The position numbers and the translations under genes were made by a program. From Myotis daubentonii (taxonomy: Eukaryota; Chordata; Mammalia; Chiroptera; Vespertilionidae): DNA of 64,000 nucleotides. Shown one piece after another: positions 33,937 to 45,415 of the stretch (position 1 is the first letter of the stretch; each line of letters begins with the position of its first letter). Where the stretch lies: positions 63,624,787-63,688,786 of the forward strand of contig NC_081842.1 of the NCBI RefSeq assembly GCF_963259705.1. The letters run 5' to 3'. The notes under the pieces were generated by a model. That model saw nothing but the letters and a program-made list of their open reading frames with translations. It did no database searches and was not told where the DNA came from.

Positions 33937-34308
33937 TTTCCTGGAGCTTCTGTAACAAATTACAGATTTGTCACAATTCTGTCACAATTCTGGAGGATAG
34001 AAATCCAAAACCCAAAAAGGCTCTCATCCTTCTTGGAAATCCTAGGAGATAATCTTCCCTTGCCTCTTCCAGGTTCTGGTGGCTGCCTCAGCATTCCTGG
34101 GCTCGTGGCTATAGTCCTTGCCTCCATTTTTGCATTGCATTCTCCCCTGTGTGCCTGTTGTCTCCTGTGGCATTTGTGGCTTCATTTAGCCCCCCCTCCC
34201 GATCATCCAGACTAATCTCCTCATCTCAAAATTCTTAATTACATCTCCAAATTGTAGGAATTACAACTTGATATCTTTAGGTGGCCATTATTCAATCTAC
34301 TGCAGCAA
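33937..34308 (-). mobile_element. MLT1-type LTR relic, reverse
   Basis: Second MaLR LTR, a different subfamily from 31297: ttgcctcttccaggttctgg, ggctgcctcagcattcctgg, 'tccagactaatctcctcatc', attaattacatctcc-type block and cattattcaatctactgca. Non-coding relic. Confidence 0.7.
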
Positions 34309-34458
34309 TGACCAACACTAGTTTTTCTCCAGCCTCTAGACCTGACCTGTTATAGAAGACAAATACGTCAAGAGAAGGTGAAGGATCTGCCAGCCTGCCT
34401 ATGTTCTCCCCCATCACCAGCCCCAGCACAACATCTCTCCACTCATCTATATTGTATA

Positions 34459-34946
34459 CTACATGCCTGGTGCACAAAATTCTTTCACGGGGTCGGGGGG
34501 GGGGGAAGGGGTGTGTCCCTCAGCCTGGCCTGCACCCTCTCCAATCCAGAATCCCTCTCACAATCTGGAACCACTGGCTCCGAACTGCTCACCTGCCTGC
34601 CTGCCTGATGCCCCTAACTTCTCCCCTGCCGGCCTGATGGCCCTAACTGCCTAACTGCTCTCCCTTCCTGGCCTGATTTCATTAACTGCCTAACTGCTCC
34701 CCCCTGCCAGCCTGATTCCCCGAATTGCCCTCTCCTGCCGGCCTGATTGCCCTAACTACCTAACTGTGCTCCCCTCCTGGCCTGATTCCCCTAACTGCCT
34801 ATCTGCTCTCCCTTCCTCTCTGTGCCCTTCAGACCCCCGGTGCAGGCATGCTGAGAGTTCTTTACCACAGCCCTGCCCCCATCCTGATTGGTCGTTACGT
34901 GACAGTGTCCCAGCCAATTTGCATATTTCTCTATTATTAGTATAGA
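34459..34946 (-). mobile_element. HeliBat Helitron, reverse (31-bp array type)
   Basis: Plus-strand start ctacatgcctggtgcac (worn CTAG, after A) and end attattagtataga before T, the reverse of TCTATACTAATAATAG. The tandem array at 34600-34790 uses the same 31-bp unit as the Helitron at 6328, in versions with and without an 8-bp ctaactgc insert (marker spacing 29, 39, 39, 31, 39). A CCAAT box and ATTTGCAT lie near the 5' end (34915-34926). Confidence 0.9.
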
Positions 34947-34959
34947 TAAGTACATGTGG

Positions 34960-35715
34960 CTCACTATTCATTTAGAGGTCAGAGGCCCTTCTCAGTTGCA
35001 GTGAGTTTAAGATAGGAGGATATGGCCCTAAATTTTTTTATTATTTTTTTCTGTGAGTAAGTCTCCTTGGAATTAATTTTCCTAATTCCAAGTTTAGGAG
35101 AAACAGCTAAAGTCAGCAGAGAGAAGAGCTCAATCTTTATCAGAGTTATAAAGCAAAGATGAAAATGCCCACTGATTCCTTCCTAGGTAGCAACCAGATC
35201 AGAGAACTCTAACTCTGAACATCCACATCTCAGAGACTATTGAGAAGGGCAGCAACAGCTCCATGCATTCTGGGGGGCAACTCATCCCCATTTTGATGTT
35301 GAAATCTTTGGATAAACTCTCATCCCTCATAAGAAGTGCATATACATAACATTTCATATGTAGTTTTAGGAGGGATGATAATTTCAAGTGTAGCATAAGA
35401 TGGGCTATGTGCTTTCAAGAGCAAAATCTTGAAGTGTTTGTATTTCAAATGCCTAGAACAGAATGTACGAGACCTTGTAAAAACTGTGTTTTAAGAGGCT
35501 TCATCAGGCACAAGAGACTTAATAATAGCTTTCCGTGGAGCACAAGTCCCTGAAATGCAGTTAAGGATTTGATGTCTTTGGCTACCAGTTTCCACATGTA
35601 AGCATACTTACTGAGGCATGAGGCTCTTCTAGTACTTTTTAAACAACGCTTTTACTAACTTTGGTAACAGTGTCATCATATGGAATTCAGGGGAGGTTTG
35701 ATAAGACAATCTCTA
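34960..35715. other. Unique sequence, nothing recognised
   Basis: No gene or repeat that I can support. Confidence 0.5.
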
Positions 35716-35718
35716 AGG

Positions 35719-35873
35719 GGTTTTAAATTTCCATATGCGTAAGAATCATCTGCGTGATTTGTTAAAAATGCTGCTTCCTGAGCAAATGGCTTCAGAAATT
35801 CCAAATCAATAGAGATATGGAAAGCAGATGGTTCAGATACAGGTGGTTGAGAAGGGTATTTTGAGAAACACTG
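35719..35873 (+). mobile_element. Probable MER5/MER20-type hAT relic
   Basis: gcgtaagaatcatctgcgtg, gttaaaaatgctgcttcctg and ttgagaaacactg match the hAT-Charlie MITE pattern. The left terminus is lost. Confidence 0.5.
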
Positions 35874-37173
35874 TCCTCAATAACATTCTGTAACTTCCAA
35901 CTTTTGATACCCTGTTCCAGAAAAGCCAACACAAGATTCTTACTCAGTAGGGGGTATGGGTAAGATGGGGAAAGACAGTAATGTCTAAAACAGCGTATTC
36001 CCAATTTGTTTCCACGAAGTTTTAAAGAAGTGAATCACTGAAGTTGTAAGCACCTCTTCTGGTCATAAAAATAGGATATTGTTTGTTAAAACAAAATATC
36101 TTGAAATGAGCATTCATCAGAGAGATTTCTTTGTCTTACAACAGGAAAAAAATGAAGCTTTATCTTCCTTGATGTTTGGTTCATTCTTAGACATCTGTCA
36201 TTTCGGGATCCGTGTCATATTTTTCAGCTCCACTTTGTAATCCTTTGCTTTTATCAAAGAAAGAACATATTGGCAGTTGCTGAAAAGATTTGAAACACAC
36301 ATTCACACAAAAGGGCCCAGAGAGAAAGCTGAGCTTTTATTGATGGAAATGAGCTGTCTGTGTGATCACTGTGTTTCCATGCAGACATCTGGAGAGCAGT
36401 TCTCCTCTACAAACACTTGTGGTACTTTAATGAAGCTTCATGTGTAACACTTATATCATCACTCTTCACCCAATTTAACTATGTTAAAAAATAAAATAAA
36501 CATTAGGGGAAAGTGTTGAGCCTATTTTAAAGTATTTCTTTTTTTCTTTATGGGGATTTCAGAGCAAGGTCATGCTTTAAACATTTATTTAATAGGTTAT
36601 TTGATAAGATTGTAATGATCAGATTATCCTCTGGAAAACTAGGACAGAAAAGGCCATGCTTAACAAGCCCTGCCTCTAGCAGAGAACATCAAGAAGGGTA
36701 GGAAAAGTGGCTGGCCTGGATTTTTCTTCTTTGCAATAGAGTCCATTGGTTACCAACCTATAGATACTTCCTTAGATGACTTTTACTGTCTTTGACAAAA
36801 CATCTAGGAACCTGAGAAAAATGCCAAAATGCACTATTATGATCTCTGACTATACACATAAATGTGACAGATATTTAGATGGTTTATATTTTGGTATATT
36901 TTTTTGGTCATATTCTTCTCCTCAATTACTAGTATAGTTTTAATCAAATTTGTAGACATCACTTCCAATAAATCATAAATATAATAATAAGGCCATAGAT
37001 AATTTTAATAAGACAATTAATACATTTGCACTCATAGGTATATATCAAATTGTATTCCCTAGAAGCAAAGAATGTAATTTATTTACAATAACTATATATT
37101 ATTTATTAAAAATTGGTCATATGCTTTAAAGAAAATCCTCAATGAACTTGAAAGCAAAAAAATAATTTATATA
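35874..37173. other. Unique AT-rich sequence, nothing recognised
   Basis: Repeat-poor. The stretch 36130-36420 has more even base composition than its surroundings and could be worth a conservation check. Confidence 0.5.
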
Positions 37174-37932
37174 TCTAATCTAATAAAAGAGAAACATGCA
37201 AATTGACCATACCTTCACTAGGCCCTAAGCCACGCCCACCAGCCAATCAGGGTGTCTATATGCAAATTAACCCAACCAAGATGGCAGCCGGCAGCCACAG
37301 AGCTGGAGCAAGCAGGAGGCTTGGTTGCCCCGGCGATGGAGGAAGCCAAGCTTCCCGCCTGCCCGGGTTGGCTGTTGGCAACAAAGTTTCAATTATAGAA
37401 GATAAATAAATCCCAGAAACCTGCTTCCAGCCAGCCTCCACTGGGAACTTGGGTGGCTGGGGGCTGTAACCAACCTGCAAACAGCCATCAGCCCCTCACC
37501 CAGGATGGCCAAACCCTCATGGGGTGAGGGTCCCTGCTGGGGGGCTTGGCCAGCTTGCAAACATCTATCAGGCCCTCACCCAGGCTGGCCAGGCACCCCA
37601 GGGGACCCCCATCCTGAAGGGGCTGTGGCTAGCCTGCAAACAGCCATCAGCCCCTCATCCAGGCTAGCCAGGCACAGCAGCAGGGACCCCCACACTGAAG
37701 GGGCACTGGCCAGCCTGCAAACAGCCATTAGCCACGCACCCATGCTGGACAGATACCCCAGCAGGGCCCCCCTCCCTGAAGGGCCCCCCTCCCAGAAGGG
37801 GGAGTGGCCAGCCTGAAAACGGCCCTCAGCCCCTCACCCAGGCTGGCCAGGCACTTCAGCAGGACCCGCACCCTGATCTGGGACACCCTTCAGGGCAAAC
37901 CAGCCGGCCCCCACCCATGCACCAGGGCTCTA
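37174..37932 (+). mobile_element. Helitron part A of a composite (YY1/CCAAT/octamer type)
   Basis: Begins TCTAATCTAATAAAAG after A. The 5' block has agccaat (37241-37247), atgcaaat (37260-37267) and aagatggcagc (37278-37288, one change from the YY1 core). Five 80-bp units follow. The 3' end reads cccatgcaccagggctcta and runs directly into TCCTATG, with no hairpin left arm and no G of CTAG, as in the copy at 27658-28335. No coding capacity. Confidence 0.88.
37471..37885 (+). repeat. 80-bp tandem array inside Helitron A
   Basis: Units begin cagcctgcaaacagccatca near 37472, 37551, 37631, 37711 and 37809 (spacing 79, 80, 80, 99). The fourth unit has a small internal duplication around 37770-37800. 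The homologous element at 27658 has only about two units. Confidence 0.88.
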
Positions 37933-38370
37933 TCCTATGTAATAAAAGGGTAATATGCAAAATGACCCTAACAGCAGAAAGACTGGGAATGACTGATCAC
38001 TATGACACACACTGACCACCAGGGGGCAGATGCTCAATGCAGAAGCTGCCCCCTGGTGGTCAGTGCACTCCCACAGGGGGAGCTCTTCTCAGCCACAGCC
38101 AGGCTGATAGCTGATAGTACAGTGGTGGTGGTGGGAGCCTCTCCCGCCTTCTCAGCAGCGCTAAGGATGTGCAATTGCAGCTTAGGCCTGCTCCCTGTAG
38201 GCGAGTGGACATCCCCAAGGGCTCCTGGGCTGCCAGAGGGATGTCTAACTGCCAGAGAGAGGGCCTAAGCCAGCAGGTGGACATCCCCCGAGGGGTCCCA
38301 GACTGCGAGAGGGAACAGGCCAGGTTGAGGGACCTCCCCCTCCAGTGCACAAATTTTTGTGCACTGGGGC

Positions 38371-38375
<5 letters not shown>
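37933..38375 (+). mobile_element. Helitron part B of a composite (CTCF-motif subfamily)
   Basis: Begins TCCTATGTAATAAAAG at the A junction. Ends with the hairpin cagtgcac...gtgcactg and gctctaa (CTRR form), followed by T. Near the 5' end lies a perfect 19-bp inverted repeat (38011-38029 and 38046-38064). Each arm contains CCACCAGGGGGCAG, fitting the CTCF core on both strands. Confidence 0.9.
38011..38064. promoter_or_regulatory. Divergent pair of CTCF-core-like motifs in Helitron
   Basis: CCACCAGGGGGCAG on plus (38016-38029) and its exact reverse complement (38046-38059), inside a 19-bp inverted repeat with a 16-nt spacer. Fits CCRSYAGRKGGCRG at every position. Related sites occur in the Helitrons at 10819, 11948 and 27186. 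Binding is inferred from sequence only. Confidence 0.5.

Positions 38376-38421
<46 letters not shown>
38376..38421. repeat. (TA)n microsatellite
   Basis: About 23 TA units directly after the Helitron 3' end. Confidence 0.95.
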
Positions 38422-38422
<1 letters not shown>

Positions 38423-38629
38423 CCAAAAAATAATTATGCTAGAAATCTTTGGGGAAAAAATAGAAACCTGTGTACCCAATGATATGGCAATTAAACCAAA
38501 CAAGCAAAATAGATATATATTTTAAATAACTCTTATGTCTTAAATAAGAACAAAAGTAAAACTACACAACTCCTGGAAAGTAGTGATTATATTAAAATGT
38601 TTGTGGTGCATATTAAAAATATGTTTGGA

Positions 38630-38841
38630 CTACAGTAGGAAGGCCAGGGAGGGTGGGAGGGCAGGAACGGGGTGGGTAAGAGATCAAACAAAGGACTTGT
38701 ATGTATGCATATAAGCATAACCAATGGACATAAGACACTGGGGGGTAGGGGAGGCCAGGGGATTGTCATGGGCGGGGGGATAAAAAAGGAGACATATGTA
38801 ATACTTTTTGTAATACTTTAAGCAATAAAAAAAAAGACAAA
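38630..38841 (+). mobile_element. L1 3' end, 5'-truncated, with 15-bp target duplication
   Basis: A 212-bp L1 3' UTR piece (ggacttgtatgtatgcatat, gacatatgtaatacttttt) with an A-rich tail, flanked by perfect copies of aaaaatatgtttgga (38615-38629 and 38842-38856). Confidence 0.93.
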
Positions 38842-38856
38842 AAAAATATGTTTGGA

Positions 38857-39980
38857 GAAACATATGCCTTTACAACATGACTAAACAATACTTGAGAAAT
38901 ATTCCATCAAAAGATATAAAAACATAAACAAACAGATCCAAAGAAAAAAAATGTAAAAAAATTTTAAATGATAAGTAAATTAAGTCCTAAATTTAAAAAA
39001 AGAAGAAGAAAAGGATCAGTACAATAAAGAAAAGAGAATGCACAATGCACACATTCAGAAATAAGAACAGATCAAATAGTACTTGGGAAAAAAGAAATTA
39101 AGAGACCAATAAATGAATATTTTTCTAAACTTCTTTCAAAAATACTTTCTGAACATGAATGAAATGAAAAATTTTTAAAGAAAATTAGAAGTTATCTAAA
39201 TTTAAATAAAACATAATATTTAATCAGGTAAATTATCAAGAAGAAAATTATCAAATAACCACGTACAAAAAAAAAACAACAAAGAGTCAGGCTGAAAATT
39301 AATTAGCTTAGGTGATTTCTTTCAAGTCCTAAAACATTCAAAAGAGAAATATAATTATATTATACAAATATCTATACAATTATCATAAAGAAAATATTAC
39401 TAAAATAAATTCAGGAGTAAATTAGGATAATGTAACACTATGATCAAGTGGATTCTGTTTCAGAAATACAAGGATGATTCAATAACAAGAAATCTATCAA
39501 AATAGTTTAACTTATAAAAAGTTAACAAGGGAAAATATGTTCAGCATAGTAGAGGTCAAAAGCACATTGGGAAAGTAAGTTCAACCTTCATTTCAAACTT
39601 TGCATATATTAAAAAGGTAGAGACTTTCCTAATATGATATAAATGCGTTTTGTAAACTCAAATTTAGGGCCATAATTTATAAAATACTAGAGGAATTCCC
39701 ATTACTGTTTTGAAAAGAAAAACTAATTAAACATTAGTCTGGATTTCACACATATAAGACAATTAAAAACAATTAGAAATAATAAGTAAATCTAAAAAGG
39801 TGATTGATTACAATATTAATATATACAATAATTGAAAACAAGTATAAAGTTAATGAAATAACAACTTAATTCATTGAACCAGTAAGAAAGATACAATACT
39901 GTTTTAGAGCAAGCTTAATAAGCAATGTGCAACTAAAATATGAAGAAATTGTCGCAACTCCACTGAGAAACAAAAAAGTG
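38857..39980 (+). pseudogene. Ancient degenerate L1 ORF2-derived sequence (upstream part)
   Basis: AT-rich sequence with L1 ORF2-like blocks in order: 'acactatgatcaagtggatt', 'ttcagaaatacaaggatgattc', 'cagcatagtagaggtcaaaag'. These correspond to the region before and into the reverse-transcriptase domain. No frame is open. It continues after younger insertions at 40626. Confidence 0.6.
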
Positions 39981-39982
39981 TT

Positions 39983-40350
39983 GACCATTTGCAACAGCAT
40001 CGATGGACCTGGAGAGCATTATGCTAAGCGAAATAAGCCAGTCAGAGAAAGATAAACATCACATGATCTCACTCATTTGTGGGATATAATGAACAACATA
40101 AACTGATGAACAAAAATAGAACCAGTCATAGAAACATCAAACAGACTACCCAACCTATGAGGGAAGGCGGGGGGTGAGGGGACAAGAGATCAATCAAAGG
40201 ACTTGTATGCATGCATATGAGTATTACCAATGGACATAGACAGTAGGGGGGTGAGGGCATGTACTGGGGGGTGGAGGCGGCCAGGGAGAAGTCAATGGGA
40301 GGAAAAGGAGACTTATATAATACTTTAAACTATAAAGAATTTTCTTAAAA
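39983..40350 (+). mobile_element. L1 3' end, 5'-truncated
   Basis: Vesper-bat L1 3' UTR homologous to 7190-7560, less diverged. Flanks aaaaagtgttg and aaaaagagttgg suggest an imperfect target duplication. It sits inside the older L1. Confidence 0.88.
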
Positions 40351-40386
40351 AGAGTTGGATACTCTGTTTTAAAATAGAAAGACTCA

Positions 40387-40609
40387 CCCAGGCAGCATGG
40401 CTCAGTGGTTGAGACGTTGACCTATGAACCAGAAGGTCAAGGTTTAATTCCCTGTCAGAGCATATGCCTGGGTTGCGTGCGGGCTCATTCCCTGGTGTGG
40501 GGTGTTCAGGAGGCAGCTGATCAAGGATTCTCTCTGATTATTGATGTTTCTATCTCTCCCTCTCCCTTCCTCTCTGAAATCAATAAAATTATTTTAAATA
40601 AATTAAATT
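40387..40609 (+). mobile_element. VES SINE
   Basis: Complete SINE with a 16-bp target duplication, two mismatches (40371-40386 and 40610-40625; aaaataNaNagactca pattern). Inserted just downstream of the young L1 end. Confidence 0.92.
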
Positions 40610-40625
40610 AAAATGGGAAGACTCA

Positions 40626-42060
40626 ATTTTATAAAAATACAATTATGCCTAAAATAACATATACATTTAATCTCAAAATATCAAGACATTTTTAAAACTT
40701 AAAGAAATAATACTAACTGAAGTTTTTCTAGATCAAGAAACATTGAAATCTCAAGACATTTTCTAAAATATTTTGGGAATGTAAGTAAGCTTCCAGGTAG
40801 TAAAATGTATTTTAAAACCAAAATATTAAAAATTAGTTTGATGTTAACAAAAATAGGCAAGTAGAGTAGTGAAGAGAATAGAGAAGTCATAAATAGACTA
40901 ACATCTTTATGAGAATTTATATCTTAAAGGTGAAGGGCAAACTGGATTTAGTAATTAGTGTTGGGGCAGTTGGCTAGCAATTGAGAAAACCAATATCTGG
41001 ACTCATCCCAGATTCTATTAATATCATAATAAATTTGAAATGAATCAAGGATTCAAATAATAAATGAAACCTTAAAATGCCAGAAGAATTTAAGAATGTA
41101 TTTTAATGTAATTTGCAACTGATATAGCTCTATTTAAAGAGGGGGAAAATATTAGAGCAGTTATACACAAAAATAATTGGGGCAAACAAATATTAAATAT
41201 ATGTATAGTCAAAAGAAAAAGATAAATGATAAACTAAAATAGCTTATTAAAGAGAAACTAAGTTAAAGAACTAATTTCTATAATATATAAGGAGCTCTTA
41301 CAATTAAAAACATAAAAATGACATAGATATAAGGCATACACAGGTATTATACAAGAAAAGTATAAATAAGTATTTATCTCAATAAATATGTCTCAACTTA
41401 TAATTAAATTTTATTACTCTATGTATCTACACACATATGTGTAGATGATGATAGATGATAGATAGATTGACAGATATATAAATAATATTTAAAAGATTTA
41501 AAAGTTCCTTAATATCCAGAATTGGTGGGAGAATAGGGAAGTTTGTTCTATGATATTCCTGTGATGAGAAAATACATTGGCACACATTCTGAAGAAAAGT
41601 GTGGCACTATTTTGGCAAACTATTAAGTCTACATACTGGTTGAGCCATCAGTTCCACCTCCCAGCTTTTTCTCCCATGGATTTACTTGTTGTACATGTTA
41701 GCAAAGTTATGTGTCCAATGACTGCCATTGCAACATTTTTTTAAATAACAAAAACTGGAAACAACCTAAATATGTATTAACAGGAATTTGTTAAATTTTG
41801 TTAACATTCATGTACTGGAATGAAGGAATTCTATATATAATGTAAAAAGATAGTAAAAATATAAGTTAATGAAATAACTCTGATTCTATTTGTATGAAAA
41901 AAAAATACCAGGAGAAAATATACCAAACCAAACCAAGGAAACAAAATTGAAGCAAGGGTATTATTTTAAAAATGGAAATGGGTTCAGAGTCTGAAGGAGG
42001 ACTATTTTAATTTTCATTGTCTTATAACCTTATTGCTTGCTGTTTGACCATTATGTATTA
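40626..42060 (+). pseudogene. Ancient degenerate L1 ORF2 C-terminal part and 3' end
   Basis: Contains aged L1 ORF2 blocks: 'aatttctataatatataagg agctcttacaa', 'caaaaactggaaacaaccta' and 'catgtactggaatgaagg'. These come from the C-terminal third. Many stops; inert. It ends near a (TAA)n tract. Confidence 0.65.
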
Positions 42061-42065
42061 ATTTA

Positions 42066-42079
42066 ACAATAATAATAAT

Positions 42080-42111
<32 letters not shown>

Positions 42112-42113
42112 AA
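42066..42113. repeat. (TAA)n microsatellite
   Basis: About 15 AAT/TAA units with one slip; likely grown from the old L1 tail. Confidence 0.93.
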
Positions 42114-42390
42114 ATACCTTTTAAGGGGTGAAAAAAAGGAGGGAGATATGAGCCAACAGCAAGAATGGCATGTCCTCATCTTCTCAGAGTTGGTAATGAT
42201 ATAAATAAGTTTCTCACAAAGATTAGCCAAAACAATAGTACTTTCAGTGACTGTGAATCCGTAATACTTTTCAATACCTAATCTCAACTACTGGGTCACA
42301 ATACCTCAAATGAGAAAGTATATTTCCTACCTTTATCACAGAGGCAGTTGGGCAAAGAAAACTGATGTGGGGCCTTGTTGCATGTTGTAA
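42114..42390. other. Unique sequence, nothing recognised
   Basis: No gene seen. Confidence 0.5.
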
Positions 42391-42394
42391 TGGT

Positions 42395-42545
42395 AAGGTA
42401 AGGGCAAGACACCTGAAGCCAAGAGATCCTGGTTTTCATATTCAGTAGATATGCTTCCAACAGTCGCCAACTCCCTCTGAGCCTCAGTTTTCTTCTCTGT
42501 AAAATGAGGGTAAGAATCCTTAACAAGTCAGAGTTATAAGAGACT
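42395..42545 (+). mobile_element. MIR SINE relic
   Basis: Forward MIR: cgccaactccctctgagcct, cagttttcttctctgtaaaa, tgagggtaagaatcc. Confidence 0.7.
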
Positions 42546-43160
42546 TCGTGAATAACATGAAACAAAACAGAGATTTAGTTTGGTTTTCGAGGAGATACAT
42601 CATACTTTATTTTTGGATCTTTCTTTACTCATGTCAGAGCAGATAATTTAAATCAACAAGATTTCAATATCAGAAAGGTCAAAAATGATGATCTTCAGAA
42701 TTGGCACAACCCTAAATCTGGGATAGGTTTGTATGAACTAAAATAAAAAGTACAAAATACAAATTAAAGACATCTGAATGGGCAGATTCTCCTTTCACTA
42801 GCTTCATGTGCCAAGTGTGAACCACACACATTTTATTTTCCTTGTCCTATTCTTTCCAGCATCTGTTGTTATCACTTACTATTTTACTTAGCTACAATAT
42901 TTCGTCTCTGTTTATTGGAGCTTCTGAACATTAATTAAAGGAGTGATATGTTCAATCATTCACTGAGCAATTATTTACTGTTTTAAATCCATTAAAACCA
43001 AATACTAACTAGGAAAATGAGAAATGAATATACAAATGAGCCCTGGAAAATCACCAGTTCATTCTTGCTATCTATAATGCTTTTGCTTAGAGTAGAGATG
43101 GGGTTAGGCATTATGTCACTGATGAGTTAACTGATTAACTGCCAGAAAATATTAAACTTA
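42546..43160. other. Unique sequence, nothing recognised
   Basis: No gene or repeat that I can support. Confidence 0.5.
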
Positions 43161-43164
43161 TTGG

Positions 43165-43590
43165 GTTTATAGGAATGCAAACTTCTCTGCTAAAATTAAA
43201 AACAAAATCTTCCATGATTTTGCATTATTCCTTCCAAACCTCATTGTCTATCATTTCCCATAATGAGCCTTCCTGTATATCTGGTCATCTAATATGCCCT
43301 CTAATTTCCCTGTTAATTTCCTTCACCATGTCTTTGTACATGAAAGGTTTTCTACCTATTATTTATGGTCCACCCCCTCTTTCCTCATCGTTGAAATTCA
43401 CATCGCCCACATACTCAGACCATCCTTATCTCTTCCTCCTCAATGCTCTCTTGGGACTCTATGTCAATCATTGTGACTCCAATTTACATTCAAAACAATG
43501 GCATTTTGTGTGTTCAGAGTACTCTGACCTTGAGCAACTCAATCTCCCTGGGTTTTACTTTCCTCGTTTATAAAACTAAGCAGGTGAAGG
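43165..43590 (+). mobile_element. LINE-2 3' relic followed by MIR scrap
   Basis: 43165-43450 resembles the sense L2 3' region ('tcaccatgtctttgtacatg', 'ctttctcctcatcg...', 'ctcttcctcctcaatgctc'). 43525-43590 looks like MIR (gagcaactcaatctccctgg, tttcctcgtttataaaact). The 132-residue frame here is incidental. Confidence 0.45.
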
Positions 43591-44130
43591 AATTCAATTG
43601 TTTATTCGACAAATATTTTACTATTACCCACTTGATGCAAAGCACTTTTCTATGTGCTGATGACCCAACAATTAAAAAAAATGTCTACTCTCTTGTAATT
43701 TCATTCCTGTGGGGAGAGAACACAATATTAGCATAGTAAATTGCATATTATATAATGAGTTAAGTGATGGTAAATGCTACGCAGAAGATAAGAAATTAGG
43801 TGAGGAGTAGGGAGATTGATGTATCAGGGGCAGGTCAGCAGCTTGGTTGCTTTAAATGAAGATGAACTTCCACCTTTAATGTTCCGAGTTTGTATGTGTG
43901 TGTTTATATACATCTCTCAGGAAGATTTCAAGTTCCAAGACAGTAGGAAATACATAATCAATGTCTGTTGTTTTAAGCTATGAGGAATATGGTGAAATGA
44001 ATAAGAGTTTAGGTTTTGTTTGTTAACCTCTTTTCAGAGGTTATGATTAGTTTTTTCAGACCCCTCCTTCTAAAATGTGACCACCCTGTCAAACCATCCT
44101 TCTAAGCTGACCACCCTTTCAAATCTCTCC
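43591..44130. other. Unique sequence, nothing recognised
   Basis: No gene or repeat that I can support. Confidence 0.5.
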
Positions 44131-44138
44131 TTCTAAGG

Positions 44139-44350
44139 AAGTGGTCCTCAACCATCTGGCCCTTTAAATACAGTTCCTCATGTTGTGACCCAACCATAAA
44201 ATTATTTTTGTTGCTACTTCACAACTGTAATATTGCTACTGTTATGAATCATAATGTAAATATCTGATATGCAGGATGGTCTTAGGCGACCCCTGCGAAA
44301 GGGTCGTTCGACTGCCAAAGGGGTAGCGACCCACAGGTTGAGAATCGCTG
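44139..44350. mobile_element. SPIN-like hAT MITE, complete with 8-bp target duplication
   Basis: 212-bp element with ends (c)AGTGGTCCTCAACC and GGTTGAGAATCGCTG, between perfect 8-bp copies of ttctaagg (44131-44138 and 44351-44358). The interior matches the SPIN/URR1-type consensus I remember (cctcatgttgtgaccc, ccataaaattatttttgttg, ggtcttaggcgacccctg, gggtcgttcgac). SPIN elements entered several vertebrate lineages horizontally, including vesper bats. No transposase. Confidence 0.85.
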
Positions 44351-44561
44351 TTCTAAGGTGTGACCTCCCTCAAGATAACTGTTCTGAGATCTGTTCCTGC
44401 CCTGCTTCCATATAATCTTTCTACTTTCCCTCCTTAAATCCAAATGCATAAAAGAAGTTGCAAACTGTGATTTATTGGAAGTATTTTCTCAGTTTTTTTT
44501 TTTTTTTAATCTTGCTTCCAGGTGTATCCTGTTTAGCCAAATGATTGATATAAAAATTCTT

Positions 44562-44770
44562 GCTCTGGCTGGTGTGGCTCAGTTGGTTAGGCATTGTCCC
44601 ATGCTCCAAAGGGTTGCTGTTTTGATTCCTGGCCAGGGCACATGCCTGGGTTATGGGGTCAGTTCCTAGTAAGTCAATGTTCCACTCACACATCTAAGTT
44701 TCTCTTTTTCTACCCCTCTCCCTTCTTCACTCTCTAAAAATCAATAAAAAACATATTTTTAAAAATCCTC
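44562..44770 (+). mobile_element. Older VES-related SINE
   Basis: Head ctctggctggtgtggctcag, cctggccagggcacatgcct box region, and ctctaaaaatcaataaaaa tail. More diverged than the canonical copy at 51190; no clean target duplication. Confidence 0.85.
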
Positions 44771-44829
44771 AAAAAAACGAGTTTAGGTTTTGAACTCAGA
44801 AATATTTGACAAAAATTCCTGCACCTCAG

Positions 44830-44940
44830 TTGCTCTGAGACCAAACAAGTTGCTTACACCTTCTGAACCTTTGTTTCTTCCTCTCTAAAATAATACCGAC
44901 TGTGAAATTGTTCGGAGAATAAAATTGTAGGTGCACCTCT
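44830..44940 (+). mobile_element. MIR SINE relic
   Basis: caagttgcttacaccttctg, aacctttgtttcttcctctc, taaaataataccgac. Confidence 0.55.
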
Positions 44941-44944
44941 ATTT

Positions 44945-45415
44945 ATGATGAGATTATGTCCTGATAAATGCATTGTAAATTAAAAATGTCATAAGTCAAA
45001 AATACTTTTAATACACCCAATCTACCAAATATTATAGGCTAGCCTAGCTTTTCTTAAAGATGTCCAGAATACTAACATTAACTTACAGTTGGGCAAAATC
45101 ATCTAACAGGAAGCCTATTTTATAATAAAGTCCTGAATATCTTATGTAATTTATTGAATACAGTGTCCAAAAATAGGCTGGCAACACAGACACTGCAAAG
45201 TATGGGTTGTTTGCCCTCCTGCCCCTGTGGGTACCTGGGAGCTTGTAGTTCACCACTGCTGCCCAGCATCACCAGTGAGTATCATACTGCACGTTGCTAG
45301 CTCAGGAAAAAATTCAAAATCCAAAGTATGGTTACCACTGAATGGGAATTGCTTTCACACAATCATCAAGTAATAAAATCGTAAGTCAAACCATTCTTAG
45401 TAGGGGATATTAGTA
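44945..45415. mobile_element. Probable ancient mammalian repeat, family not named
   Basis: Motifs such as cagttgggcaaaatcatcta, gcctattttataataaagtc and aaaatcgtaagtcaaaccat match an old repeat I recognise from other mammals but cannot name with certainty. Confidence 0.45.

Noticed and set aside
43175..43573. 132-residue plus frame
   Set aside because: Lies in a decayed L2 3' region; CT-rich sequence gives few stops.
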